Origin: Steroidobacteraceae bacterium
GTDB lineage: Bacteria > Pseudomonadota > Gammaproteobacteria > Steroidobacterales > Steroidobacteraceae
Length of the DNA stretch: 64,000 bases
Direction of reading: 5' to 3'
Assembly (NCBI GenBank): GCA_017853555.1
Contig: JAFMJH010000008.1
Location: forward strand, 36,584-100,583
The position numbers and the translations under genes were made by a program. Below, one piece after another: positions 27,929-37,843 of this stretch. Each line of letters opens with the position of its first letter. Positions within the stretch are counted from its first letter, which is position 1. The notes beneath the pieces are model-generated. The model ran no database searches, was not told where the DNA came from, and saw nothing but the letters and a program-made list of their open reading frames with translations.

Positions 27929-28726
27929 ATGGCCGTGATCACGCTCACCACCGATTTCGGCACCCGCGATCCGTTCGTCGGCGTGATGAAGGGCAGAATC
28001 CTGTCACGCCTGCCGCACGCCAGCATCGTCGATTTGTCGCACGAGATTCTTGCGCATTGGCCGGGCGAGGCGGGGTTCTGGTTGGCGCGCTGCTATCCCT
28101 ATTTTCCGACCGGCACGGTGCACGTCGCCGTCGTCGACCCGGGCGTCGGTACCGCGCGCGCCATCGCGATGCTCGCGGCGGCCGGGCAGATTTTTCTTGC
28201 CCCGGACAACGGCTTGTTGGCGCCCGTCGCGGCGCGCGTACCCGACGCTCGCGCCTTTCATCTCGAGCCTGCGAAGTTCGCCGAACTCGGACTCGGTCGT
28301 CCGAGTGCCACGTTCCACGGTCGCGACATCTTTGCGCCGCTCGCAGCGGAACTCGCAGCCGGGCGCGCCACGCTCGCCGACTACGGTCAGCCGGTCGACG
28401 AGCTGATTCCCGGTTGGCTCGAAGAACCGGTGGTGGGTACTGATCAGATCCACGGCGCCATCGTCACCATCGATCACTTCGGCAATCTGATTTCCAATAT
28501 CGAGGGCGCCATGCTGGAGCGCTGGGTGGAACCGCAGGTCTACATCGGCTCGCAGATGCTGCCGGTGCGTCGCACTTACGGCGACGCAGAGCCGGGTCGC
28601 GCGCTCGCGCTGGTCAACTCGTTCGGCGTGGTCGAGATTGCCGTCGCCGAGGGCAGGGCGAGCGAGTTGCTGGGGTTGTCGCGGGGTGCGCCGCTGGTCG
28701 TTCGGGATGCTGTGCGTCATCGCTGA
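27929..28726 (+). CDS. S-adenosylmethionine hydroxide adenosyltransferase family protein (DUF62)
   Basis: This 265-residue protein has the DUF62/SAM hydroxide adenosyltransferase motifs TLTTDFGTRDPFVGVMKG, VVDPGVGT, APDNGLL, HGRDIFAP and IDHFGNLISNI. The family splits S-adenosylmethionine with water to adenosine and methionine. The related chlorinases and fluorinases use halide instead; I see no reason to assume halide use here. I chose ATG 27929 since the family begins with this segment. ATG 27869 and 27875 are upstream alternatives. Confidence 0.88.
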   Translation: MAVITLTTDFGTRDPFVGVMKGRILSRLPHASIVDLSHEILAHWPGEAGFWLARCYPYFPTGTVHVAVVDPGVGTARAIAMLAAAGQIFLAPDNGLLAPVAARVPDARAFHLEPAKFAELGLGRPSATFHGRDIFAPLAAELAAGRATLADYGQPVDELIPGWLEEPVVGTDQIHGAIVTIDHFGNLISNIEGAMLERWVEPQVYIGSQMLPVRRTYGDAEPGRALALVNSFGVVEIAVAEGRASELLGLSRGAPLVVRDAVRHR

Positions 28727-28728
28727 CC

Positions 28729-28756
28729 TTGCGCACCGGGCGTATTTCAGTATAGT
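28729..28756 (+). promoter_or_regulatory. Sigma-70-type promoter before the small gene and lysC-lysA
   Basis: TTGCGC (28729-28734), a 16-bp spacer and TATAGT (28751-28756) form a good sigma-70 promoter. Expected start is near 28763, about 53 nt before the small ORF at 28816. No terminator lies between that ORF and lysC-lysA, so both are probably transcribed from here. Confidence 0.65.
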
Positions 28757-28815
28757 GCGTGCTCGCGAAACACCGGCCAAATCCTAACCGGTTGATTTTG
28801 AAGGGTTTAACAGAA

Positions 28816-29043
28816 ATGTCCGAACGCGACAGCGACAGTTTCGAAATCGACGAAGACATGCTCGGCGAAGTGGCCGGGCCGGAAGAAAACACCGACTACG
28901 ACCGGTTCCTGGACCGCGTCGACCGTCGTGCCCGCCCGGTACCCGGCAAACGGGGAAAAGCGGCCTGGAGCAAACTTGAAGAAGTGCTCGCGGACAAAAA
29001 ACTCGCCAAGGATTTACGCGAAGTCTACGACGACGAACCCTGA
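28816..29043 (+). CDS. Small acidic conserved protein of unknown function
   Basis: This 75-residue protein begins MSERDSDSFEIDEDMLGEVA, has a basic centre (RRARPVPGKRGKAAW) and ends with a helix, KLAKDLREVYDDEP. It vaguely resembles the small PA3496-type proteins, but I cannot confirm this. ATG 28816 is preceded by a purine-rich tract. It sits 16 bp before lysC-lysA and shares its promoter. The function is not known to me. Confidence 0.7.
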   Translation: MSERDSDSFEIDEDMLGEVAGPEENTDYDRFLDRVDRRARPVPGKRGKAAWSKLEEVLADKKLAKDLREVYDDEP

Positions 29044-29059
29044 TTTTTAAGGTTTTTTT

Positions 29060-31648
29060 ATGAGCACAAACGGCCCCGCTTGGGTCGTGCTGAAGTTCGG
29101 TGGCACGAGCGTCTCGTCCGAACCGAACTGGCGCAGCATCGCCGCTACCGCTCGCGACCGTCTGGCCGGCGGGGCCTCGGTGCTCATCGTCCACTCCGCC
29201 CTGAGCGGGGTCACCGACCGGCTCGAGAAACTGCTGGCCGCGGCGCTGCGCGGCGAACATGCGGCAGCACTCGCCGAACTGTCGCAAAAACACCTGGACC
29301 TCGCCGGGCATTTGGAGATCGACGCCGATGCGGCGCTGCGTCCGTGGTTTGCGGGTTTGCAGCGTCTCTGCGACGCCATCGCGCAGCGCGGATCGGTCGA
29401 TGATCGCACGCGTGCCGCCGTGATGGCCCATGGCGAATTGCTCGCCACCGAACTCGGCGCCCTCTATCTCGCGCACGTCGGCCTCGACGCCGTGTGGCTG
29501 GATGCGCGTACGGTATTGCATGCCGAGGTGCGCGTCGCCGCCACGGAACGCGCGAGCTATCTGTCGGCCACCTGCGATTTCAAACCCGACGCGGCAGTGC
29601 AGCAGCGACTCGCGGCGCTCGGTCGCCTGGTCATCACCCAAGGCTTCATCGCCAGTGACGCGGCCGGTGACACGGTGCTGCTCGGTCGCGGCGGATCGGA
29701 CACCTCGGGTGCGTATTTCGCGGCGATCCTCGCGGCGAGCCGACTCGAAATCTGGACCGACGTACCCGGCATGTTCAGCGCCAATCCGCGCGCGACGCCG
29801 TCCGCGCGGCAGCTGCTCGAATTGTCCTACGACGAAGCGCAGGAAATCGCCACGGCCGGCGCAAAAGTCCTGCATCCGCGCTGCATATTGCCGGCGCGTC
29901 AATATCGCATTCCGCTGCATGTGTTCGCCACGCAAGCGCCTTCGATGCGGGGCACGCAAATCGTCGCCGCGCCGTCGAGCGACGCGGCGCAGGTCAAAGC
30001 GGTGTGCGTCAAAAAAGGCGTCACGCTGGTCTCGCTCGATTCGCCCGGCATGTGGCACCAGGTCGGCTTCCTCGCCGATGCGTTCCAGATTTTCAAACAA
30101 CATGGTCTGTCGGTGGATCTGGTTTCCACTTCGGAGACCAACGTCACCGTGTCGCTCGATCCGCAGGCCAATACGCTCGACGGACGCGCCGTCGAAGCGC
30201 TCGAGCGCGACCTCGCCGACCTTTGCGGCGTGAAGGTGATCGGCCCTTGCGCCTCGGTCAGCGTCGTCGGCCGCAACATTCGCGGCATTCTGCACAAGCT
30301 CGGTGATGCGCTCGAGTTGTTCGCCGAGCAGAAGATCTATCTCGTGAGTCAGGCCGCGAACGATTTGAATCTGACTTTTGTCGTCGACGAAGAGCAGGGC
30401 GATCGTCTGGTCGACGAATTGCACGCTCTGCTGGTGCGCCCCGTGCACGACGATCAGGTGCTCGGCCCGACCTGGGAGCAATTGTTCAAACCGGTTTCCG
30501 CCGCCGCGCGTGCGAACCCGCCGTGGTGGCAGTCAAAGCGCAGCGCGTTGCTGGGCCTCATGACCGAGCGCGATGCGGCCTACGTCTACGATGCGGCGAC
30601 CGTGCGAACACGTTGCACTGAGCTGCGTGCGCTCAAAGCCGTCGCGCGCGTGTCGTATGCGATGAAGGCCAACCCGCATCCGGGGTTGTTGCAGCTCGTG
30701 CACGAGCAGGGCCTCGGCATCGAATGCGTCTCGCGCGGCGAAGTCGAACATGCGCTCGCCCACGTTTCGGGCCTCGACGCGCGCACCATTCTCTACACGC
30801 CGAATTTTGCGGCCCGCGACGAATATCGCTGGGCGCTCGAGCGGCAGCTGCACGTCACGCTCGACAATCTGCATCCGCTGCGCGAGTGGCCGGAATTGTT
30901 CCGCGGCAAAGACGTATTCGTGCGCATCGATCCGGGTGTCGGCCGCGGCCACCACCAGCACGTGCGTACGGGCGGCGAGCGTTCGAAGTTCGGCATCGTA
31001 CTCGCCGAGACCGACGAACTCGCCGCACTCGCCACGGCCGCCGGCGCGCGCGTCGTGGGGCTGCATGCCCATGCGGGCAGCGGCATCCTCGACATCGACA
31101 ACTGGGTCGAGACGGCCGACGTGCTGGCAAGCTTGCGCGGTCGATTCCCGCAGGCGCGGATCTTCGATCTCGGCGGCGGCTTGGGCGTGCCCGATCGGCA
31201 GGGCGGTCGGGCGCTCGATCTCTCGGCCCTCGATGCGGCGCTGCAGTCGGTGCGCGCGGGGCTCGACGGCATCGAGTTGTGGCTCGAACCCGGACGGTAC
31301 GTGGTCGCCGAAGCGGGCGTGTTGCTCGCTCGGGTGACGCAGTTGAAAGCCAAGGGCGGCTCCGCCTACGTCGGCATCGCGACCGGCATGAATTCTTTGA
31401 TTCGGCCGGCGCTCTACGGCGCGCACCACGACATCGTCAATCTCTCGCGACTGGACGATACCGCGCTCGGCGTGTTCGACGTCGTAGGCCCGATCTGCGA
31501 GTCCGGCGATTTTCTCGGCCACGACCGGGCGTTGCCGCAGGCGACGCGCGAGGGTGACGTGCTGTTGATCGCCACGGCGGGCGCGTACGGCGCCGCGATG
31601 GCCTCGCACTACAATCTGCGCGACCCGGCCGTCGAAATACTGATCTGA
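29060..31648 (+). CDS. lysAC: Bifunctional aspartate kinase / diaminopimelate decarboxylase (LysC-LysA fusion)
   Basis: This is an 862-residue fusion. Residues 1 to about 455 are aspartokinase, with the VLKFGGTSV motif, an LGRGGSDTSGAY segment and a tandem ACT region (VSTSETNVTVSLD). Residues about 475-862 are diaminopimelate decarboxylase, with the PLP-binding Lys536 in YAMKANPHPG and HAHAGSG, IFDLGGGLG and EPGRYVVAEAG. It would catalyse the first and last steps of lysine synthesis. Such fusions are known from Xanthomonas relatives. The ACT region suggests lysine feedback. The stop abuts the convergent hisIE stop. Confidence 0.96.
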   Translation: MSTNGPAWVVLKFGGTSVSSEPNWRSIAATARDRLAGGASVLIVHSALSGVTDRLEKLLAAALRGEHAAALAELSQKHLDLAGHLEIDADAALRPWFAGLQRLCDAIAQRGSVDDRTRAAVMAHGELLATELGALYLAHVGLDAVWLDARTVLHAEVRVAATERASYLSATCDFKPDAAVQQRLAALGRLVITQGFIASDAAGDTVLLGRGGSDTSGAYFAAILAASRLEIWTDVPGMFSANPRATPSARQLLELSYDEAQEIATAGAKVLHPRCILPARQYRIPLHVFATQAPSMRGTQIVAAPSSDAAQVKAVCVKKGVTLVSLDSPGMWHQVGFLADAFQIFKQHGLSVDLVSTSETNVTVSLDPQANTLDGRAVEALERDLADLCGVKVIGPCASVSVVGRNIRGILHKLGDALELFAEQKIYLVSQAANDLNLTFVVDEEQGDRLVDELHALLVRPVHDDQVLGPTWEQLFKPVSAAARANPPWWQSKRSALLGLMTERDAAYVYDAATVRTRCTELRALKAVARVSYAMKANPHPGLLQLVHEQGLGIECVSRGEVEHALAHVSGLDARTILYTPNFAARDEYRWALERQLHVTLDNLHPLREWPELFRGKDVFVRIDPGVGRGHHQHVRTGGERSKFGIVLAETDELAALATAAGARVVGLHAHAGSGILDIDNWVETADVLASLRGRFPQARIFDLGGGLGVPDRQGGRALDLSALDAALQSVRAGLDGIELWLEPGRYVVAEAGVLLARVTQLKAKGGSAYVGIATGMNSLIRPALYGAHHDIVNLSRLDDTALGVFDVVGPICESGDFLGHDRALPQATREGDVLLIATAGAYGAAMASHYNLRDPAVEILI

Positions 31649-32293
31649 TCAGCGCGGCGTCGCGCTGCTCGCGGCGTGACGACGTTGCAGTTCGCCGACC
31701 ACTTCGGCGAGCGAGCTGCCACGCGCCTGCAGCATCACCAGCAAGTGATAGAGCAGGTCGGCCGATTCGGAGACGAGTTCGGCGCGATCACCCGCCGCAC
31801 CAGCGAGGGCGACCTCGAGACCTTCCTCGCCGACTTTCTGCGCAATCCGTTTCGGGCCCGCAGCGAGCAACTTCGCCGTGTAACTGCCTGCGGCGGCGCT
31901 CGCCATGCGCCCGGCGACCACGCGCTCGAGCGTCTCGAGGAATGCGACGTCCGACACGGCGAAGCCTTCGTCGTCGAAGCAGGTGTCGGTGCCGCGATGA
32001 CACACGGGACCTTTGGGCAGGGCGCGGATCAAGAGCGTGTCGTGATCGCAGTCGAGTTGCATGGACACGAGTTGCAGCGTGTGACCCGACGTCTCGCCTT
32101 TTTCCCACAATTGATCGCGACTGCGACTCCAGAACACCACGCGCTGGCGGCGCAAGGTTTCGGCAGCGGCCATGCGGTTCATGTAGCCGAGCATCAGCAC
32201 GCGTCCGTCGAGACTGTGCTGGATGATGGCCGGTACGAGTCCGTCGCCTTTGGCAAAGTCGACGGCTTGCAGTTCGGATTCCTGACTGATCAT
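31649..32293 (-). CDS. hisI: Bifunctional phosphoribosyl-AMP cyclohydrolase / phosphoribosyl-ATP pyrophosphatase HisIE
   Basis: This 214-residue protein has an N-terminal HisI domain ([49 protein letters not shown]). The C-terminal HisE domain includes [20 protein letters not shown] and the [13 protein letters not shown] helix. It catalyses steps 2 and 3 of histidine synthesis. It is the last gene of the his operon and overlaps hisF by 4 bp (ATGA). Confidence 0.97.
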   Translation of the reverse strand: MISQESELQAVDFAKGDGLVPAIIQHSLDGRVLMLGYMNRMAAAETLRRQRVVFWSRSRDQLWEKGETSGHTLQLVSMQLDCDHDTLLIRALPKGPVCHRGTDTCFDDEGFAVSDVAFLETLERVVAGRMASAAAGSYTAKLLAAGPKRIAQKVGEEGLEVALAGAAGDRAELVSESADLLYHLLVMLQARGSSLAEVVGELQRRHAASSATPR

Positions 32294-33057
32294 GTCCTCA
32301 CCTCGATCCCTGCGCCTTGCAGCTCAAGTTTGAGTTCGCGAATGACGAGTGTGCCGCGATGGAAGACGCTGGCGGCGAGCGCCGCATCGACTTTGGCGTC
32401 GCGAAACACTGCGACGAAATGCAGCGCGGAGCCGGCGCCACCGGAGGCCACCAAAGGCACGCGGCACTCGGCGCGCACGGCGGACAATTGGCGCAAATCG
32501 TAACCGTTGCGCACGCCGTCGCTCGCCATGCAGTTGAGCACGATTTCGCCGGCACCGCGATCCTGTACCTCGCGCACCCAGGCGAGCGTGTCGCGCCCGG
32601 CATCGCGACTGCGCGTCGGGTCACCGGTGTCGCGATAGACGCGAAAGCCGGTCGTCGTGGTCTCGCTGTCGATGCCGACGACGATGCACTGCGAACCGAA
32701 GCGGCGCGCCAGATCGCTGATGAGACCGGGGTTCGCGAGCGCCGGGGTATTGACGGAAATTTTCTCGGCGCCGGCGTTCAAGATCGCTTCGGCGTCCGCG
32801 ACGCTGCGTATCCCGCCCGCGACGCAAAACGGAATGTCGAGCACGCGCGCGACGCGGTCTACCCAGTCGCGATCGACCGAGCGACCCTCGGGGCTCGCCG
32901 TGATGTCGTAGAACACGAGCTCGTCCGCGCCTTCGTCGCGATAGCGCGCGGCGAGTTCCAGAATGTCGCCGACGACGACGTGATCGCGAAACCGCACGCC
33001 TTTGACGACTTGACCGTCACGCACGTCGAGACAGGGGATGATGCGTTTGGCGAGCAT
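32290..33057 (-). CDS. hisF: Imidazole glycerol phosphate synthase cyclase subunit HisF
   Basis: This 255-residue TIM barrel starts [20 protein letters not shown]. It has the catalytic Asp residues in CLDVRDG and in [12 protein letters not shown], and the phosphate-binding CVAGGIRSV. It makes IGP and AICAR from PRFAR using ammonia from HisH. The reading frame stays open far upstream, but that part is the shadow of hisA and hisH. It starts 5 bp after the hisA stop. Confidence 0.97.
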   Translation of the reverse strand: MLAKRIIPCLDVRDGQVVKGVRFRDHVVVGDILELAARYRDEGADELVFYDITASPEGRSVDRDWVDRVARVLDIPFCVAGGIRSVADAEAILNAGAEKISVNTPALANPGLISDLARRFGSQCIVVGIDSETTTTGFRVYRDTGDPTRSRDAGRDTLAWVREVQDRGAGEIVLNCMASDGVRNGYDLRQLSAVRAECRVPLVASGGAGSALHFVAVFRDAKVDAALAASVFHRGTLVIRELKLELQGAGIEVRT

Positions 33058-33062
33058 GGGGT

Positions 33063-33800
33063 TCAGACCACCAGATACCGGCGCAAGTCGGACTCGGCCA
33101 TCGTGCCTTCGAGCAATGCTTTGCCACTGATCGCCGCGGCCACGCCGAGCGCGCGCAGCGACGCAAGATCGTCGGCGTCGCGCACGCCGCCGGACGCTTG
33201 CCACGCGATGTTCGGATAGCGACGCCGACACTCGGCGTACAGCGCGAAGTTCGGACCTTGCATCGCACCGTCCTGCGCCACGTCGGTGCACAACACGTGC
33301 CTCAAACCATGGGCCGCAAAACGTTCGACGGCGTCCCACAGACTCAAACGCGTTTGCTCCGTCCAGCCGCGGGTCGTGACGCAGGGCGTCCCGTCGGCAT
33401 CGAGACGCACGTCGAAGGCGAGACAGATGCGCTCCGCGCCGTGCCGCGTGAACCATTGCTGCACCTCGGCGCTGGCCTCGACTGCCGCGCTGCCGACGAC
33501 GACGCGCGCAACACCGTGCTCGAGAAGATCGTCCACCACCGCCGCCGAGCGCACGCCGCCACCGACCTGGATGCGCAACAGATTGCGCGCCGCGAGAGCG
33601 AGCAATACGTCGCGATTGGCGAGCCGACCGTCGCGCGCGCCGTCGAGATCGACGACATGCAACCAGGGTGCGCCAAGCGCGGCATAGCGTTCGAGCAGCG
33701 TATCGGGGGCGGTGTCGTAGCGGGTCTCCGCCGCGAAGTCGCCACGCAGCAAACGTACGCATCGACCGCCGCGCAGATCGATCGAAGGAATCAGGAGCAT
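33063..33800 (-). CDS. hisA: ProFAR isomerase HisA
   Basis: This 245-residue TIM barrel starts [20 protein letters not shown], with [16 protein letters not shown] and [15 protein letters not shown]. It catalyses the Amadori rearrangement of ProFAR to PRFAR. The start at 33800 overlaps hisH by 10 bp. The open frame further upstream is non-coding shadow. Confidence 0.97.
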   Translation of the reverse strand: MLLIPSIDLRGGRCVRLLRGDFAAETRYDTAPDTLLERYAALGAPWLHVVDLDGARDGRLANRDVLLALAARNLLRIQVGGGVRSAAVVDDLLEHGVARVVVGSAAVEASAEVQQWFTRHGAERICLAFDVRLDADGTPCVTTRGWTEQTRLSLWDAVERFAAHGLRHVLCTDVAQDGAMQGPNFALYAECRRRYPNIAWQASGGVRDADDLASLRALGVAAAISGKALLEGTMAESDLRRYLVV

Positions 33801-34381
33801 TGCAAAAAATTCGCGAGCAAGAGCGCCCCGGCCGCGCCGGATCGCTCGGGATGAAACTGTACGCCGTGTACGCGACCGCGTGCGACGCTCGCGCTCCACG
33901 GTCCGCCGTATTCGCAGATCGAAGTGGTGCAGGGAACCGGCCGCAGCCCGTAGCCGTGCACGAAATAGAAATGTCGACCTTCGAGGCGGTCGAGCAAAGC
34001 ATCGGCTGCGGTTCGAGTCACCGTGTTCCAACCCATGTGCGGCGCCGGAAGCTCAGGGCTCGCCGGCAAGCGCTCGACGCGCCCCGGCAATAGGCCGAGG
34101 CAGGGCGTGTCGCCCTCGGCCGAATGCTCGAACAGCAATTGCATACCGAGACAGATGCCGAGCAACGGCACCTCGAGCCGACGTATGGTTTCGACGAGCC
34201 CGAAGGATGCGAGCCGCGACATCGCGTCAGCCGCCGCACCGACGCCCGGCAGCAACACGCGCGGTGCCGCCGCGATGACCGCCGGATCGCGGCTCACGCT
34301 TGCGCTCACGCCGAGACGCGCTAGCGCATGGCAGAGCGAGGCGAGATTCGCGCCGCCCGAATCGATGACGACAACGCTCAC
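33791..34381 (-). CDS. hisH: Imidazole glycerol phosphate synthase glutaminase subunit HisH
   Basis: This 196-residue class I glutamine amidotransferase has nucleophile Cys77 in [13 protein letters not shown] and the His177-Glu179 pair in VQFHPERSG. It supplies ammonia to HisF. It starts with GTG at 34381, overlapping the hisB stop by 4 bp. Confidence 0.97.
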   Translation of the reverse strand: MSVVVIDSGGANLASLCHALARLGVSASVSRDPAVIAAAPRVLLPGVGAAADAMSRLASFGLVETIRRLEVPLLGICLGMQLLFEHSAEGDTPCLGLLPGRVERLPASPELPAPHMGWNTVTRTAADALLDRLEGRHFYFVHGYGLRPVPCTTSICEYGGPWSASVARGRVHGVQFHPERSGAAGALLLANFLQCS

Positions 34382-35439
34382 AGGGTGCCTTTGGTCGAGG
34401 GCAGATCGTCGCCCTCGCGCCGCAACGCCATGCGCAACGCACGCCCGACGCCTTTGAAGCAGGCTTCGATCATGTGGTGCGTGTTGTCGCCGACGACGGA
34501 GACGTGGATCGCCGCACCGAGCGCATCGGAGAGCGAACGGAAAAAATGCGGCACGAGTTCGGTGGGCAAGGTGCCGATCGCCTCGCGCTTGAACGCGCCT
34601 TCGAACACCGCGTGCGGCCGACCCGACAGATCGATCGCCACCTGCGCACGCGCTTCGTCCATGGGCAACAAAAAGCCGTAGCGTGCGAGTCCGCGCTTGT
34701 CACCGAGCGCCTTGCGCAGCGCCTCGCCGAGGGCGAGCGCGCAATCCTCGACCGTGTGATGCTCGTCGACCTGCAGATCGCCTTTGCAATCGAGCTCGAG
34801 CGCGAAGCCGCCGTGCTTGCCGAGTTGTTCGAGCATGTGATCGAAAAACCCGATGCCCGTGTGTGCACGCACCGGCTCGTGCGCATCGAGATCGACGCGC
34901 ACGGTGATGTTCGTCTCGCGCGTCGCGCGCGTGACGGTGGCGCGGCGCGCCAGCAACTCGCGCACCACGGCGGGCCAGGTGTCGCCGTGGTCACCGCCCG
35001 CACGCACGCGCAAGGCGCGCAGCCCGAGGTTCTTGCCGAAGGCGAGATCGGTGTCGCGATCGCCGATCACGGCGCTCGCTTGCGTGTCGAGTTTGCGTTC
35101 GCGGATCCAGGCGTCGACGAGTGCCGTGCCCGGCTTGCGACAACTGCAGCCGTCGCCCGGTCGGTGCGGGCACACGAACACGGCGTCGAATTCGATACCC
35201 TGGCTCGCGAAGGCGTGCAGCACGAACTCTTGCGGCACGCGAAAATGCGCCTCGGGGAACGAGTCGGTGCCGAGTCCGTCCTGGTTGGTCACCATCGCGA
35301 ATCGATAGCCCGCCGCCTTCAATTGCAAGAGGGCGGCAAACACGCCGGGCAGGAATCGGACTTTGTCGAGCGCATCGACCTGTTCGTCGTGCGGCTCCTC
35401 GATCAACGTCCCGTCGCGATCGACGAACAATACTTTCAT
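34378..35439 (-). CDS. hisB: Bifunctional histidinol-phosphatase / imidazoleglycerol-phosphate dehydratase HisB
   Basis: This 353-residue protein has an N-terminal HAD phosphatase domain (FVDRDGTLIEEP, MVTNQDGLG, the zinc-binding CPHRPGDGCSCRKP). The C-terminal IGP dehydratase domain includes IGFFDHMLEQLGKHGGF, DEHHTVEDCALALGEAL and NTHHMIEACFK. It carries out steps 6 and 8 of the pathway, as in enteric bacteria. The start at 35439 overlaps hisC by 4 bp. Confidence 0.97.
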   Translation of the reverse strand: MKVLFVDRDGTLIEEPHDEQVDALDKVRFLPGVFAALLQLKAAGYRFAMVTNQDGLGTDSFPEAHFRVPQEFVLHAFASQGIEFDAVFVCPHRPGDGCSCRKPGTALVDAWIRERKLDTQASAVIGDRDTDLAFGKNLGLRALRVRAGGDHGDTWPAVVRELLARRATVTRATRETNITVRVDLDAHEPVRAHTGIGFFDHMLEQLGKHGGFALELDCKGDLQVDEHHTVEDCALALGEALRKALGDKRGLARYGFLLPMDEARAQVAIDLSGRPHAVFEGAFKREAIGTLPTELVPHFFRSLSDALGAAIHVSVVGDNTHHMIEACFKGVGRALRMALRREGDDLPSTKGTL

Positions 35440-36533
35440 GTCAGGCTCCGGATCAGTCGATCGTTTTGTTCCGGCGTGCCGATCGTGATGCGCAACGCAC
35501 CCGCACCGATCCCGCGTTTGCCGCGAAAGTCGCGCACCACCAGGCGCTCGGCGGCGAGCGCCACGAGTGCGGCGTTCGCGTCGCGGAACTCGACCAACAA
35601 GAAGTTGGCGTCGCTCGGCCAGACTTTGAGCACCTTGGACGTTGCGGCGAGCGCAGTCGCCACGCGCAGACGCTCGGCGAGCAAAAGGCGCACGCGCGAG
35701 CGCATGGCCTCGAGTGCCGAGGGTTGCAAGGCGGCGAGGGCCGCGTGGGCCGATTGGCTCGCGATCGCGTACGGCGGGACGATCTTGCGCAGCAGAGCGA
35801 TGATGCGCGGATGGGCAATTACCGCGCCGAGACGCGCACCGGCCAGGCCGTGCGCTTTCGAAAGCGTGCGCAACACGACCAGTTGCGGATACTCGGCGAT
35901 GCGACTCGCCCAACTCGGCTGCGCGGTGAATTCGCCGTAGGCCTCGTCGACCACCACGATCGCGCGTTCGCCAGCGGCGTCGAGGATGCGTTCGAGATCC
36001 GTGGTCGCGATGGCGTTGCCGGTCGGGTTGTTCGGCGAACACAACCAAAGAATTTTGAGGCGCTGGCCGTTGACGTAACCGGTGCGTGCGGTACCGGCGA
36101 TCTCGACGGCGTCGAGTGCGTAGCCCGCGTTGCGCTGCAGAGGAATCTCGACGACGTACGCGCCCTGGATGCGCGCCGCTACCGCGTACATTCCGAACGT
36201 GGGCGGCGTGATCAGCACCGCATCCTTGCCGGCTTCGCAAAACGCGCGCGTCAGGAGGTCGATGCCTTCGTCGCTGCCGCGACCGAGCAGCACGCAACCG
36301 GGATCGACGCCGCAATATTCGGCAAACGCCTGCACGAGCGCCTTCGGTTGCGGCTCGGGGTAGCGATGCAAGGCCTGCGTCGGATCCGCGCCTTCGGGCG
36401 GCCAGGGCGATTCGTTGGCATGCAGGCGCTCGAGCGTCGGATCCCAACTTGCGTTTTCATAGGCATCGACCGCGCGCACGGCCGGTCGGGCAAGCTGCAG
36501 GATCGCCTCGATGTCGTAGCGAATCGTCGTCAT
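35436..36533 (-). CDS. hisC: Histidinol-phosphate aminotransferase HisC
   Basis: This 365-residue fold-type I aminotransferase has CSPNNPTGN, VVVDEAYGEF and the PLP-binding Lys226 in TLSKAHGLAGARLG. It converts imidazole acetol phosphate to histidinol phosphate with glutamate. It overlaps hisD and hisB by 4 bp each. Confidence 0.97.
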   Translation of the reverse strand: MTTIRYDIEAILQLARPAVRAVDAYENASWDPTLERLHANESPWPPEGADPTQALHRYPEPQPKALVQAFAEYCGVDPGCVLLGRGSDEGIDLLTRAFCEAGKDAVLITPPTFGMYAVAARIQGAYVVEIPLQRNAGYALDAVEIAGTARTGYVNGQRLKILWLCSPNNPTGNAIATTDLERILDAAGERAIVVVDEAYGEFTAQPSWASRIAEYPQLVVLRTLSKAHGLAGARLGAVIAHPRIIALLRKIVPPYAIASQSAHAALAALQPSALEAMRSRVRLLLAERLRVATALAATSKVLKVWPSDANFLLVEFRDANAALVALAAERLVVRDFRGKRGIGAGALRITIGTPEQNDRLIRSLT

Positions 36534-37843
36534 GATCGGTCACCCGCGAGCGCAGCGAGGCGCACGGTCACGGCGTTGGCATGGGCATCGAGCCCTTCGA
36601 GACCGGCGAGCGTAGTCGCCACCGGACCGAGATCTCGCAAGCCCTCCGGCGTGAGCTCCTGCACCGTGATGCGTTTTTGAAAATCCTGCAACGAAAGGCC
36701 GCTGTAGGCGCGCGCGTAGCCATAGGTCGGCAGCACGTGATTCGTGCCCGAACAATAATCGCCGATCGACTCGGGACTCCAGGCACCGAGAAACACGGAA
36801 CCCGCGGTACGCACGTCGGCGAGGCGCTCGCGTGCATCCGGCAAGTGCAGGATCAAATGTTCGGGGCCGTACTCGTTCGACAGCGCAAAGGCCGCGTCGA
36901 TGTCGTCGACGACCAGCAACCGCGAGCGCAGCAACGACTGTTCGAGGATCGCACGACGCGAGAGTCGTTCGAGTTGCGCGAGCGCCGCGGTGCGCACGCG
37001 GCTCGCGAACGCAGCCGAGTCCGTCAGCAAGATCGCTTGGGCGAGCACGTCATGCTCCGCCTGCGCCAGCAAGTCCGCCGCGACGAATTCCGGATTCGCC
37101 GTGGCGTCGGCGATCACCAACACTTCCGAAGGACCGGCCGGCAAATCGAGCGCGGCACCGGCGGGATCCTCGGCGACGATTTGTTTGGCGGCCGTCACCC
37201 AGGCCGATCCCGGGCCTACGATCTTGGCGACTTTGGGGATCGATTCGGTGCCATAGGCGAGTGCGGCGATTGCCTGTGCGCCACCGACAGCAAAAATTTC
37301 GTCGATGCCGCACAGTCGCGCGGCGGCGAGAATCGCCGGATCCACGCCGTCGCGCCCCGCGGGCGTGCACAACACGATGCGTGCACATCCGGCAAGTTTG
37401 GCCGGGACTGCCGACATGATGAGCGCCGAAGGCAACGGCGCGCTGCCGGCCGGCACGTACAGACCCACGGCGTCGATCGGTCGCACGATGCGCTCGCACC
37501 GCACGCCCGGTGAGGTTTCGACGACGAGCGGCGCGGGCATTTGTGCCGCGTGGAAGACACGCACGTTGTCGATGGCGCGTTGCAGCGCGGCGATCGCATT
37601 CGCCGGCAAGGATGCAAGCGCCGCATCGACCTCGGCAGGCGAGATCGCAAACCGCTCGGGCGCAACGCCATCGAAGCGCGCGGCGAACTCGCGCAATGCC
37701 GCGTCGCCTCGCGCACGCACGGCCGCGACGATGGCACGCACATCCTCGAGCAGACTCGCACGTCCTTCGAACGACGGGCGTTCGAGCGCGGCGAGACGCG
37801 TGCCGGCATCGGCGGCACGCAAATCGATGATGCGCAAACTCAT
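36530..37843 (-). CDS. hisD: Histidinol dehydrogenase HisD
   Basis: This 437-residue protein has the HisD signatures VGLYVPAGSAPLPSALIMSA, VGGAQAIAALAYGTESIPKV, DLPAGPSEVLVIADATANPE and the C-terminal GTNHVLPTYGYAR. It oxidises histidinol to histidine with NAD and zinc. The start at 37843 overlaps hisG by 4 bp. Confidence 0.97.
   Translation of the reverse strand: MSLRIIDLRAADAGTRLAALERPSFEGRASLLEDVRAIVAAVRARGDAALREFAARFDGVAPERFAISPAEVDAALASLPANAIAALQRAIDNVRVFHAAQMPAPLVVETSPGVRCERIVRPIDAVGLYVPAGSAPLPSALIMSAVPAKLAGCARIVLCTPAGRDGVDPAILAAARLCGIDEIFAVGGAQAIAALAYGTESIPKVAKIVGPGSAWVTAAKQIVAEDPAGAALDLPAGPSEVLVIADATANPEFVAADLLAQAEHDVLAQAILLTDSAAFASRVRTAALAQLERLSRRAILEQSLLRSRLLVVDDIDAAFALSNEYGPEHLILHLPDARERLADVRTAGSVFLGAWSPESIGDYCSGTNHVLPTYGYARAYSGLSLQDFQKRITVQELTPEGLRDLGPVATTLAGLEGLDAHANAVTVRLAALAGDRS

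Noticed and set aside
32290..34002. Apparent 570-residue fusion ending in HisF
   Set aside because: The upstream half is an Arg-rich shadow of hisA and hisH; hisF has its own family start at 33057.
34378..36447. Apparent 689-residue fusion ending in HisB
   Set aside because: The extra part is out-of-frame shadow of hisC; HisB begins at 35439 with the normal MKVLFVDRDGT.
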